Part shown: piece by piece, positions 34,619-41,723 of the stretch
How positions within the stretch are numbered: position 1 is the first letter of the stretch
How the letters are laid out: each line of letters opens with the position of its first letter
Assembly: GCF_001956585.1 (NCBI RefSeq)
Contig: NZ_MSRR01000028.1
Span: 1-41,723, forward strand
Length of the DNA: 41,723 bases
Source: Actinomyces naeslundii
GTDB lineage: Bacteria; Actinomycetota; Actinomycetes; Actinomycetales; Actinomycetaceae
Direction of reading: 5' to 3'
The notes under the pieces: generated by a model
Seen by the model: only the letters and a program-made list of their open reading frames with translations
What the model was told of the DNA's origin: nothing
Databases searched by the model: none
Program-made: the position numbers and the translations under genes

Positions 34619-34841
34619 GAGCAGCATGACGACGATCAAGGTGGAGCGCAGCACGAGGGACGGCTTGCGGGCCCTGGCGTCAGAGCGAGGGGTGACCATG
34701 GATGCCGTACTCAAGGAGCTGCTTGAGGCGGCGGCACGTGAGCGGCGCTTTGCTGAAGTGCGGCGTGCAATGGAGGCTCATCCGCCGGACGAGACCTATC
34801 TCAAGGAGCTCCGTGAGTGGGAGTCGGAAGCATGGAGCTAG
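34617..34841 (+). CDS. Antitoxin, ribbon-helix-helix type
   Basis: The 74-residue protein begins MSSMTTIKVERSTRDGLRALASERGVTMDAV, a ribbon-helix-helix N-terminus (strand TTIKV, then two helices), and has an acidic C-terminal tail (PPDETYLKELREWESEAWS) suited to binding the toxin. The start is ATG 34617 or 34626; earlier in-frame starts would place coding sequence over the operator. The last ten bases overlap the start of the toxin gene, a common arrangement for MazEF-like pairs. Function as antitoxin is inferred from fold, size and neighbour. Confidence 0.82.
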   Translation: MSSMTTIKVERSTRDGLRALASERGVTMDAVLKELLEAAARERRFAEVRRAMEAHPPDETYLKELREWESEAWS

Positions 34842-35176
34842 ATGCCCCGGTTGACGCGGGCGAGGTGTGGTGGGCACTTCCTGATCCTGCTGTCAGGCGA
34901 GAGCAATCCGGGCGTCGTCCAGTCCTCATTGTGTCGAATGAGCAGTTCCATCGAACGGTGACGACGCTTGTCGTTGTGGTTCCCGTGACAACGAAGGATC
35001 GGGGCTGGCCGAATCACGTGGAGCTCAATGCGGGAGCAGGAATGAAACAGCGGTCGTTTGCCATGACCGAACAGGTTCGCACGATCTCACGTCAGCGTCT
35101 CACCAAGAAGATCGGAGTCGTGGAGGAGTCCGTCCTTCAGAACGTGCGCGAATGGCTGGTCGACTACATCAGATAG
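34832..35176 (+). CDS. MazF/PemK family toxin
   Basis: The 114-residue protein has the MazF pattern: DAGEVWWALPDPAVRREQSGRRPVLIVSNEQFHR, then VVVVPVTTKDRGWPNHVEL, MKQRSFAMTEQVRTISRQRL and a C-terminal helix (VLQNVREWLVDYI). MazF toxins are sequence-specific mRNA endoribonucleases; the Arg in RRPVLIVSN and the Thr in VPVTT are usual active-site positions. ATG at 34832 overlaps the antitoxin end and gives the normal length; an upstream GTG-type start would add five residues without a ribosome-binding site. This is the second PemK/MazF-fold gene in the window. Confidence 0.88.
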   Translation: MELDAPVDAGEVWWALPDPAVRREQSGRRPVLIVSNEQFHRTVTTLVVVVPVTTKDRGWPNHVELNAGAGMKQRSFAMTEQVRTISRQRLTKKIGVVEESVLQNVREWLVDYIR

Positions 35177-35329
35177 CACGCGCTGAAAGGACCCAGGAGC
35201 TTTGTAGGTGGCGCATGTGGGGGCCTGCATGATGTTGAAAACTGCGCGGCGGATGGGAGGCGTAGCGCGGCTGCTTCCCAATGGAGCGGCTTGCAGGCAT
35301 GCTCTGACTATGAGTGAGACGAGTGAGCG

Positions 35330-35947
35330 ATGAGCCCGAGGGGGCGGCGGCCGGCGGGGAGCCCGGACACGCGTGAGGCCATCCTGGCGGCAGCCCGCAC
35401 CGCCTTCGCCCGCGACGGCTACCAGACCTCCCTGCGCGGCATCGCGCGCGACGCCGGCGTTGACCCGGCCCTGGTCCACCACTACTTCCCGGACCGGGCC
35501 ACGCTCTTCGCCAAGGCCGTCATCGAGTCGACCGCCGGGGTTGACGCCAACCTCATGCACCGGGCGGCCTCCATCACTGAGCTCGAGCCCGAGCAGCTGG
35601 GGGAGGGGATCGTGCGTGCCGTGATCAGCCTATGGGACGAGGCTGGTGCAGACCGCTTCACGGCGGTCATCCATGCCGCGCTCGGCCAGGGGAGCGACGT
35701 CGAGCCCTTCCGTGACTTCATCGCCACCGGGATCCTCTCGCCGATCGTCACTCACTTCTGCCCCGACCGCCCCCAGCTGCGCGCCCAGCTCATCGCCAGC
35801 CAGATCATCGGTCTCGGCCTGGCCCGCTGGGTCGCCCGCATGGACCACATCGCCGGCCTCGACGTCGAGGCGGCCGCCGCGCTCGTCGGCCCCACCATCC
35901 AGCGCTACGCCTTCGACGACCTGCCGGACGTCGCCAATCCAGCCTGA
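35330..35947 (+). CDS. TetR family transcriptional regulator
   Basis: The 205-residue protein has the TetR HTH at the N-terminus (REAILAAARTAFARDGYQTSLRGIARDAGVDPALVHHYFPDRATLFAKAV) and a C-terminal ligand domain in which GLARWVARMDHIAGLDVE resembles members regulating drug-export operons. It lies upstream of an ABC-2 exporter on the same strand, with a MITE-like element and a 16-bp palindrome in between. It probably controls the exporter through that palindrome. ATG at 35330 is used. Confidence 0.9.
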   Translation: MSPRGRRPAGSPDTREAILAAARTAFARDGYQTSLRGIARDAGVDPALVHHYFPDRATLFAKAVIESTAGVDANLMHRAASITELEPEQLGEGIVRAVISLWDEAGADRFTAVIHAALGQGSDVEPFRDFIATGILSPIVTHFCPDRPQLRAQLIASQIIGLGLARWVARMDHIAGLDVEAAAALVGPTIQRYAFDDLPDVANPA

Positions 35948-35982
35948 TCGCTGCGATCGGTTGAGTTCTCCAGCCGAGTTTT

Positions 35983-36101
35983 GTCCATATGGGACGACTT
36001 TGAAGCCGCGTTTCCGGCTTGGAACCAAGCTAAGCCGCTCTGACCTGCACAGATGTGAACTGCCCTGGCTGAAGGGGCGTTCAAAGTCGTCCCATACGGA
36101 C
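35983..36101. mobile_element. MITE-like element with 22-bp terminal inverted repeats
   Basis: The ends at 35983-36004 and 36080-36101 are inverted copies of each other over 22 bp with one mismatch (GTCCATATGGGACGAC... against GTCCGTATGGGACGAC...). The 119-bp element is flanked on both sides by the same 6 bases, AGTTTT (35977-35982 and 36102-36107), which looks like a target-site duplication. It contains no ORF of note and a small palindrome, GCTTGGAACCAAGC (36017-36030). It sits between tetR and the ABC genes. It might alternatively serve as a terminator or an RNA structure. Confidence 0.65.
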
Positions 36102-36148
36102 AGTTTTCCGGCTCCAGGCTCTGGACAGCGGGTCGCCGTCGACCTATA

Positions 36149-36164
36149 TTCATCATATGATGAA
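36149..36164 (+). promoter_or_regulatory. 16-bp perfect palindrome, probable TetR operator
   Basis: TTCATCATATGATGAA is a perfect 8+8 palindrome directly ahead of the ABC ATPase start. TATATT (36145-36150), a likely -10, overlaps its left end, so a bound repressor would block transcription. Confidence 0.75.
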
Positions 36165-36169
36165 AAGCG

Positions 36170-36985
36170 ATGAAGGAGACGCGCCCCGGGAGTCGGGGGG
36201 CCAGTAACCGATCGCACGACTCAAGCCCTCACTCCGCAGCTGCTTCGGCGCCGTCGGCTGTCACCGCGACGGACCTGCGCGTGACCCGCGGGCGCAAGGA
36301 GATCCTCCATGGCCTGGATCTGAACCTGGCGCCCGGCACCATCACCGGCCTGCTCGGTCCCTCGGGCTGCGGCAAGACCACCCTTATGCGCACCGTCGTT
36401 GGGGTTCAGCGCTACCGCGGGCAGGTCGAGGTCCTCGGGCACGCACCGGGCGCCGCCGCCGTGCGCGGCCGGGTCGGCTACGTCACCCAGGACCAGGCCG
36501 TCTACACCGACCTGACGGCCCGCCAGAACCTGCGCTACTTCGCGTCCCTTGCCGGCAGCCGGGCCCGCGACCTGGACGAGGTCCTCGACGTCGTCGGGCT
36601 CACCGCCCTGGCGGATCGGCCCGTGTCCACCTACTCCGGCGGCGAGGCCGGGCGCGTGAGCCTGGCCTGCGCGCTCGTGGCCGACCCCGACCTGCTCGTC
36701 ATGGACGAACCCACCGTCGGCCTGGACCCGGTCACCCGTGAGGAGTTGTGGACCACCTTCCACGCCCTGGCCGAGCGCGGCGCCACCCTCCTGGTCTCCA
36801 GCCATGTCATGGACGAGGCCTTCCGCTGCGACCAGGTCCTCCTCATGCGCCAGGGCCGCATCCTGGCCACCACCACGGCCAAGGACCTCCTGGCCAGCAC
36901 CGGGGCGGATACGGTCGACGCCGCCTTCCTGACTGTCATCGCCGAGTCCGAGAACCAGCCCGAGCAGAAGGGAGGACAGCGCTGA
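36170..36985 (+). CDS. ABC transporter ATP-binding protein (drug-exporter type)
   Basis: The 271-residue ATPase has Walker A GPSGCGKTT, Q-loop VTQDQAVY, signature YSGGEAGR, Walker B LLVMDEPTVGLD and the switch His in SSHVMDEA. The signature (SGGEAGR rather than SGGQ) and the DEPTVGLD box are like those of ABC-2 drug/daunorubicin-type exporters. The first 30 residues are a Ser/Ala-rich extension and the start is not certain. ATG at 36170 lacks a strong ribosome-binding site and would give a very short leader from the proposed promoter. The stop TGA shares one base with the permease ATG. Confidence 0.92.
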   Translation: MKETRPGSRGASNRSHDSSPHSAAASAPSAVTATDLRVTRGRKEILHGLDLNLAPGTITGLLGPSGCGKTTLMRTVVGVQRYRGQVEVLGHAPGAAAVRGRVGYVTQDQAVYTDLTARQNLRYFASLAGSRARDLDEVLDVVGLTALADRPVSTYSGGEAGRVSLACALVADPDLLVMDEPTVGLDPVTREELWTTFHALAERGATLLVSSHVMDEAFRCDQVLLMRQGRILATTTAKDLLASTGADTVDAAFLTVIAESENQPEQKGGQR

Positions 36986-37731
36986 TGCACCTGCGCACCT
37001 ACCTGGCCACCACCCGCCGCATCCTCACCCAGTTGCGCGCCGACCGGCGCACGGTCGGCCTCATCGCGATCGTGCCCGCCGCGCTGCTGACCCTGCTGTA
37101 CTTCGTCTACCGCGACTACCCCGGCGCGGACCTGCTGTTCAACCACATCGCCGTCTCCATGATGGCGATCCTGCCGACGACGGTCATGTTCCTGGTCACC
37201 AGCGTCGCCATGCTGCGCGAGCGCGTGAGCGGCACCCTGGAGCGGCTGTGGACCACCCCGATCCACCGGGCCGACCTCCTGTTCGGATACGCCACCGCCT
37301 TCGCGCTGACCGCCATCATCCAGTCCCTCATCCTGTGCGCCGTGGCCGCCTGGGGCCTGGATGTGGACATCTCTGCCGCCTGGGGGTGGGTGGTGCTCAC
37401 CGCCCTGGTCGACGCCTTTGTCGGGGTGTCTCTGGGGCTGCTGGTCTCAGCCTTCGCGCGCACCGAGTTCCAGGCCGTCCAGTTCATGCCGGTGGTCATC
37501 GCACCCCAGCTGTTCCTGTGCGGGCTCCTGGTTAGCCGCGACCAGCTGCCGCGCGCCCTGGAGGTGGTCGGCGATGCCCTGCCCATGAGCTGGGCGGTCG
37601 ACGCCGTCACCGAGCTCACGACGGCCAGCGAACCCTCCGAAGATTTCTTCCGATACCTGGCCTACCTGATCTGCTTCGGCCTGGTGGTCCTGGGGGTGGC
37701 GGCCTCCACCGTGCCGCGCAAGACCCGCTGA
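36985..37731 (+). CDS. ABC-2 type permease
   Basis: The 248-residue protein has about six transmembrane segments (VGLIAIVPAALLTLLYFVY, MMAILPTTVMFLVTSVAML, FALTAIIQSLILCAVAAWG, VVLTALVDAFVGVSLGLLVSA, MPVVIAPQLFLCGLLVS, LAYLICFGLVVLGVAAS) and the RERVSGTLERLWTTPIHRADLL loop typical of ABC-2 exporters. It forms an exporter with the ATPase encoded just upstream; the TGATG overlap couples their translation. The substrate is unknown; with a TetR regulator, a toxic compound or lipid is likely. Confidence 0.92.
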   Translation: MHLRTYLATTRRILTQLRADRRTVGLIAIVPAALLTLLYFVYRDYPGADLLFNHIAVSMMAILPTTVMFLVTSVAMLRERVSGTLERLWTTPIHRADLLFGYATAFALTAIIQSLILCAVAAWGLDVDISAAWGWVVLTALVDAFVGVSLGLLVSAFARTEFQAVQFMPVVIAPQLFLCGLLVSRDQLPRALEVVGDALPMSWAVDAVTELTTASEPSEDFFRYLAYLICFGLVVLGVAASTVPRKTR

Positions 37732-37741
37732 ACCGGGAGGA

Positions 37742-37757
37742 GCCCGCAACGGCGGGC
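37742..37757 (+). terminator. Possible hairpin terminator after the ABC-2 permease
   Basis: A 6-bp stem (GCCCGC, loop AACG, GCGGGC) lies 10 bp after the permease stop. It is short and has no U tract. Confidence 0.35.
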
Positions 37758-37818
37758 ACGAGGGTGAGGGCCGTCGCGCCCGCCGTGCGGTGGCGCCAGG
37801 CGGAGTTAGGGTTGCCTT

Positions 37819-38688
37819 ATGTGGATCGTCTTCGCCTGCGGCTCAGCACTTTTTGCCGGCATCACCGCCGTCCTGGCCAAGGAGGGGATCCGCACCACCG
37901 ACTCGACCGTGGCGACGGCGCTGCGCACTATCGTGGTGCTGGCGGGCGCCTGGGGCATGGTGCTCATCGTCGGTTCACAGGCCGAACTGGCCCACCTCGA
38001 TGCCCGCAGCACTGGGCTGCTGGTGCTCTCGGGGTTGGCGACCGGGGCCTCCTGGCTGTGCTACTTCAAGGCGCTCCAGCTCGGCAGCGTCAGCAAAGTG
38101 GTGCCGATCGACAAGCTGAGCACAGTGCTGACAGTGCTGCTGGCCCTCATCTTCCTGGGGGAGAGGGTGAGCCTTATCGGGGCGCTCGGGGTGGCTCTGA
38201 TCGCTGTCGGGACGTTGTTGATGCTCGACGCCGATGACCTGCGCGGCCTGCCCCGGGCTGTGCGCGACGGCGGGGGCTGGCTGCTCTATGCGCTCGGTTC
38301 AGCCTTCTTCGCCGCGCTCACCGCGATCCTCGGAAAGGCCGGCATTACGGGGGTGGAGTCCAATCTCGGTACCGCGATCCGTACCGGGGTGGTCCTGGTG
38401 ATGGCCTGGGTGATGGTGGCCGTCACCGGCAAGCTTCGCGAGGTCCGTACTGTTCCGCGTGGTGAGCTCGGCTTCGTCCTGGCCTCCGGGGTTGCGACGT
38501 GTGCCTCCTGGCTCTGCTACTACCGGGCGCTGCAGGACGGCCCCGCCAGCGTGGTCGTCCCCATCGACAAGCTGAGCGTGCTCGTGACCGTCCTCTTCTC
38601 CGCCCTCGTCCTGCGGGAGGCTATCGGTAGGAGGTACCTCGTCGGGCTGGCCCTGCTCGTCGGTGGGACTCTCGCCATGCTGATGTGA
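37819..38688 (+). CDS. EamA/DMT family transporter
   Basis: The 289-residue protein has ten hydrophobic segments made of two repeated halves of about 140 residues. Each half contains the same pattern: GLATGASWLCYFKALQLGSVSKVVPIDKLS in the first and GVATCASWLCYYRALQDGPASVVVPIDKLS in the second, an unusually clear internal repeat. This is the two-EamA-domain form of the drug/metabolite transporter superfamily. The substrate is unknown. The ATG at 37819 has no strong ribosome-binding site. It is 87 bp after the ABC exporter and could be co-transcribed. Confidence 0.9.
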   Translation: MWIVFACGSALFAGITAVLAKEGIRTTDSTVATALRTIVVLAGAWGMVLIVGSQAELAHLDARSTGLLVLSGLATGASWLCYFKALQLGSVSKVVPIDKLSTVLTVLLALIFLGERVSLIGALGVALIAVGTLLMLDADDLRGLPRAVRDGGGWLLYALGSAFFAALTAILGKAGITGVESNLGTAIRTGVVLVMAWVMVAVTGKLREVRTVPRGELGFVLASGVATCASWLCYYRALQDGPASVVVPIDKLSVLVTVLFSALVLREAIGRRYLVGLALLVGGTLAMLM

Positions 38689-38765
38689 GAGAAGGCCATG
38701 AGGGCTATTCACAGGCATGCTGACCATCCGTGCTTGCCCAGGTCATCAACACCGGTGGGAAGTGG

Positions 38766-39710
38766 CTAGTGGGTACGTGACGTGGCAGCCTCGGCGCGGA
38801 AGTCACGGGGACTGAGGCCGTATCGGCTCTTGAATGCGGAGGAGAAGCTGAAAGGACTGGCATACCCCACCTGGTGGGCAATGGCGGACAAGGTGGCATC
38901 GCTGCGATCCAGGAGATCGGCAGCCATTGCCAGCCTCCACTGGGTCACATAGGTCATGGGGGAGACACCGAGCGTGGCATTGAAACGCCTTGTGAGAGAA
39001 GCTCGGGAGACACCTGCTAGAGCCGCGAGCGAGTCCACCGTCCAGTCTCGTGAGGGGGCCGCCTGTACCGACTCGGTTGCCCTGCGCACCACGTCGTCCC
39101 GGGAGGCGGAGAGGAGACTGACATGGTTCTGCGTCCCGGCATTTATCCAGGCACGCAGCGTGGTGACCAACAGGACATCCAGGAGCCTGTCCAGGACACT
39201 GGACTGTGCAAACCCGTCATGGACGGTCTCGCGGTTCAACAGACTGACCAGTTCCGGGTCAGGGGCACGCACCAGGAACCACGGCGGCAGCGACTGCAGC
39301 ATCAGTCGCCCCAGCTCGGAGTGGTGCCGGTAGGTGCCCACCAGCAGCTGATCCTCGCCCTGCGGATCATTGCCCCACGTACGCACCCCGGTGCTCATCT
39401 CTTCGGACAGGTCGCGGCCGTCTGGGCCCGAGCAAACCTGGCCGGCTCCGATCCTGGTACCACCGTCGTGCTTCTGGCTCGAGCTCAGGGTGTAGAGGGT
39501 GGGAGAGCGCACCACAAGGATCTCACCGGCCTCGAATCGGTGCGGGCGTGATCCGTTTGCAGTGATCCATCCTCCGCCCCTCAGTGCGGGGATGATGGAT
39601 AGCGGTGCCTTGTCCTCCACCGACAACGACCAGGGACGCCCCATGACCACGCGCAGCAGGAATGCGTCGCGAGCGTGAGGCTGGGCCAGGAAATCCTCCA
39701 GCAGGTCCAT
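38766..39710 (-). CDS. AraC family regulator with cupin N-domain
   Basis: The 314-residue protein has an N-terminal cupin-like domain of the AraC_binding_6 type (DFLAQPHARDAFLLRVVMGRPWSLSVEDKAPLSIIPALRGGGWITANGSRPHRFEAGEILVVRSPTLYTL) and two C-terminal HTH motifs (DWTVDSLAALAGVSRASLTRRFNATLGVSP and ATLSAIAHQVGYASPFSFSSAFKSRYGLSPRDFR). ATG at 39710 is used; sequence upstream in that frame is not family-like. It is divergent from DUF1772 and NmrA genes, which it probably controls. An inverted pair of 12-bp sites lies in the intergenic region. Confidence 0.92.
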   Translation of the reverse strand: MDLLEDFLAQPHARDAFLLRVVMGRPWSLSVEDKAPLSIIPALRGGGWITANGSRPHRFEAGEILVVRSPTLYTLSSSQKHDGGTRIGAGQVCSGPDGRDLSEEMSTGVRTWGNDPQGEDQLLVGTYRHHSELGRLMLQSLPPWFLVRAPDPELVSLLNRETVHDGFAQSSVLDRLLDVLLVTTLRAWINAGTQNHVSLLSASRDDVVRRATESVQAAPSRDWTVDSLAALAGVSRASLTRRFNATLGVSPMTYVTQWRLAMAADLLDRSDATLSAIAHQVGYASPFSFSSAFKSRYGLSPRDFRAEAATSRTH

Positions 39711-40052
39711 ACCTCTGAGTCTAGGTGGTTGATTCCAAGGTGGTGTGGGGCGATCGCACCGTTGCTGTGTATCGATACCGAACGATGTTCCCTGTGCTTC
39801 GCCTGCAAGCATCTGGCCGGTTGGGCTGGCACAACGGCACCCCTGCCATACGCTCCCTGACCTCCGACGACCGCGAGCCACTTCCTCTGGAATCAACCAT
39901 CGAGGGGTGCTTCGAGCCGATGTCGCATGAAGGTGAGCCGCTGGCCCATGGAGCTGTGGACGCCTCGCCAATGGAATGGAGGTATGCAAGCAGCGATCGG
40001 AGAAGCGCTGCCTTGCGTCGGATGTCACCCCGGTTCTTCGGAAGAGAGAGTC
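39711..40052. promoter_or_regulatory. Intergenic control region with a 12-bp inverted repeat pair
   Basis: This 342-bp gap holds no convincing gene. It contains TGGTTGATTCCA (39726-39737) and its exact inverted copy TGGAATCAACCA (39888-39899), 150 bp apart. The first is 15 bp upstream of the AraC start, so both could be AraC-regulator sites. Small frames across it are not protein-like. Confidence 0.5.
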
Positions 40053-40550
40053 ATGTCACTGAACAACATTGTGTCCGCATGCGGTGCGGTGGGATCCGCC
40101 GTTGTCGGGGGTATCTACACCAATTTTTCGGCCAGGGTGATGCCTTGGCTGGGTTCGTTGCCGGACGCTGAAGCAATCGAGACCATGCAGAAATTCAACC
40201 GCACTGCCGTGCAGGTGCCGTTCACGACCTTCTTCTTTGGCACAGCGGTCGCTAGCACGTGGACAGTGGTGCACAACGTGCGTAAAAAGGATCGGGGTAT
40301 CGGAGACCAGATTTCCGCTACGGGAGGCCTTCTGTATCTGGCGGGCTGGGTGCTGACTATCGTCTACAACGTTCCGCGCAACAACCGCCTGGCCGACGTC
40401 GTAGCGGGGACTGCTGAGGGGGCCCGGGTCTGGCACATGTATCTGGATGAGTGGACCTCCGCAAACAGCGTGCGAGCCGTTCTCTCACTCCTGGGTACTG
40501 TGGGACTGGGAGTTGGAACCGCCATGAACATTTTCTCCAAATCGCGGTGA
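40053..40550 (+). CDS. DUF1772 family membrane protein
   Basis: The 165-residue protein has four hydrophobic segments and the DUF1772 (anthrone oxygenase-like) layout, with an early NFSARVMPWLGSLPDAEAIETMQKFNRTAVQVPF segment, a TFFFGTAVASTWTV helix, and a late DVVAGTAEGARVWHMYLDEWTSANSVRA motif. Members occur in small redox or detoxification clusters. ATG at 40053 follows AGAGAGAG and gives normal length; a start at 39927 would add 42 residues of unrelated sequence. The NmrA-like gene follows 126 bp later. Confidence 0.85.
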   Translation: MSLNNIVSACGAVGSAVVGGIYTNFSARVMPWLGSLPDAEAIETMQKFNRTAVQVPFTTFFFGTAVASTWTVVHNVRKKDRGIGDQISATGGLLYLAGWVLTIVYNVPRNNRLADVVAGTAEGARVWHMYLDEWTSANSVRAVLSLLGTVGLGVGTAMNIFSKSR

Positions 40551-40676
40551 CCGGCAGGGCCGGCTGACAGGCGCCAGCCTGTCGAAGTCGAGCGACCAGA
40601 CCGTGCTGCAACGACGCTCGTGCCAGTTGCGCGCACCTTGCCTGAAAAGAATCAGCCATACAGAACAGGAGCCACC

Positions 40677-41543
40677 ATGTACGTCATCTCTGGAGCCAGC
40701 GGCCGTATCGGTTCAGTCGTTGCCGACCGTTTACTCGATTCCGGCCACCCCGTCCGTGCTGTCGTCCGTCGTCCAGAAGCAGCCGCCGATTGGATCTCTC
40801 GAGGGGCTGAAGCGGTCGTCTTGGACCTGCGCGACAGCCAGAAGGTCACCGAGGCCTTGAACGGTGCAACGGCCTTTTTCGCCATGATGCCCTTCGATCT
40901 GTCCGTGCCGGACCTGGAGCAGTACGCCGCAGAAGTGGTGCAATCGGTCTCCAACGCGGTCAAGGACGCCGGCGTTCGACACACGGTAATGCTCTCCTCC
41001 GGCGGTGCGGATCTGACCGAAGGCACCGGACCGATTCTGGGCCTGCACCACATGGAACAGGCACTCGCACAGACGGGGACCGTCTTGACTGCCCTGCGCC
41101 CGGGACACTTCCAGGAGAAGTTCGGGGATGTCCTCGGAGCCGTTCTGCACGAGGGGATCTTCCTGGTTTTCGCCTCAAGTGCGGACACGCCCCTGCCCAT
41201 GGTGGCCTCCCGCGACATCGCCGAGATCGCGGTCCAGGAGCTGCTAGCGGATACGCAGACCAGCGAGGCCGTGGACATCGTGGGGCCGGAGTACACGGAG
41301 CGCCAGGTTGCCAGGTCGCTGAGTGTTGTCCTGGGCAAGCCGCTTGAGGTCGTGCCGATCCCCGAGCCCGGTTGGATGAAGGCCCTGGTGGAGGCCGGCT
41401 TCGCACCGCACATCGCGGAGAGTCTGGCAGACCTGTATCGGGCGGACGAGCAGAAGCGGCTGGGGCCGCGTGGTGATCGGAGCATCCGTGTAACCACGGA
41501 TATTGACACCACGGTCCGGCACGTGCTCGCACAGGAGGTCTGA
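40677..41543 (+). CDS. NmrA-like NAD(P)-binding protein
   Basis: The 288-residue protein has an N-terminal Rossmann motif (ISGASGRIGSVVADRLLDSG), VRAVVRRPEAA, and TVMLSSGGADLTEG followed by HHMEQALAQTGTVLTALRPGHFQEKFG, the NmrA/HSCARG pattern. Such proteins sense the NADP/NADPH ratio or act as quinone or other reductases. The active-site Tyr-Lys pair of classical SDRs is absent, as usual for NmrA. CAGGAG lies 6 bases before ATG 40677, fixing the start. With DUF1772 and the divergent AraC regulator it forms a small stress-type cluster. Confidence 0.92.
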   Translation: MYVISGASGRIGSVVADRLLDSGHPVRAVVRRPEAAADWISRGAEAVVLDLRDSQKVTEALNGATAFFAMMPFDLSVPDLEQYAAEVVQSVSNAVKDAGVRHTVMLSSGGADLTEGTGPILGLHHMEQALAQTGTVLTALRPGHFQEKFGDVLGAVLHEGIFLVFASSADTPLPMVASRDIAEIAVQELLADTQTSEAVDIVGPEYTERQVARSLSVVLGKPLEVVPIPEPGWMKALVEAGFAPHIAESLADLYRADEQKRLGPRGDRSIRVTTDIDTTVRHVLAQEV

Positions 41544-41723
41544 TCCCTCCGCCCACGTCGGCAGTTCCCTGAACGACAGTGGCTCTGTCTGGCGGCTGCG
41601 AGTAACTGTGCTGCCGGCGCCGACCTCGAAGTCCGCCGCCGACTGCGTTCCAGATGCGAGGCCCGCATTAGCCTCGAGTTTTCATTGTTGGGGTGTTGAA
41701 GACGGGGTGAAGGTGTCGCTTCG

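Noticed and set aside
37806-37824. TTAGGGTTGCCTTATG as an iron box ahead of the EamA gene
   Set aside because: Only about 11 of 19 consensus matches and no palindrome; likely chance.
39725-40171. Small plus-strand frame across the AraC/DUF1772 gap
   Set aside because: The translation has no family-like features and overlaps the DUF1772 gene in another frame.

Overview
The window is high-GC, densely coding DNA with many GTG starts, 1-4 bp gene overlaps and an actinobacterial housekeeping order (rpsT, lepA, hemW, DUF3097, hrcA, dnaJ, rsmE). The organism is most likely an actinobacterium of the Actinomyces type. That assignment is an inference from gene content and order; no rRNA is present. 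No tRNA, rRNA or CRISPR array was seen, and the only mobile-element trace is a short 119-bp MITE-like element.

Layout. 1-1.2 kb: rpsT with its terminator and a PemK/MazF-like protein. 1.35-7.15 kb: four tandem minus-strand genes for related, unrecognised secreted proteins (three of about 505 residues, one of 218), each with its own upstream region and a long perfect terminator hairpin. 7.3-14.35 kb: a complete-looking trp operon, trpL-trpE-trpG-trpD-trpCB(fusion)-trpA, with a leader peptide carrying three consecutive Trp codons; there is no trpF. 14.4-16.6 kb: a membrane-anchored or secreted subtilase and a DedA-like membrane protein. 16.8-23.3 kb: lepA, a MOSC protein, and a translationally coupled trmB-MFS-hemW group. 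23.3-29.15 kb: an accessory-looking stretch (hypothetical ORF, VOC protein with divergent MarR and a double operator, a GYG-repeat membrane protein, an E. coli-type ferrochelatase, an ion antiporter, a second VOC protein). 29.2-34.5 kb: DUF3097, a CIRCE element, hrcA, dnaJ, the YggS-type PLP protein, rsmE. 34.6-35.2 kb: a toxin-antitoxin pair with palindromic operators. 35.3-37.7 kb: a TetR regulator, a MITE-like element, a palindromic operator and an ABC-2 exporter. 37.8-41.5 kb: an EamA transporter, then an AraC regulator divergent from DUF1772 and NmrA genes.

How it works together. The trp genes form one attenuated biosynthetic unit. HrcA, CIRCE and DnaJ form a heat-shock unit. Three regulator/operator/target sets (MarR-VOC, TetR-ABC, AraC-DUF1772-NmrA) look like self-contained stress or efflux switches. 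The most novel-looking content is the four-gene secreted-protein family: conserved cysteines, matching upstream blocks, matching terminators, a 130-bp identical tract between two members, and one member cut exactly at a domain boundary.
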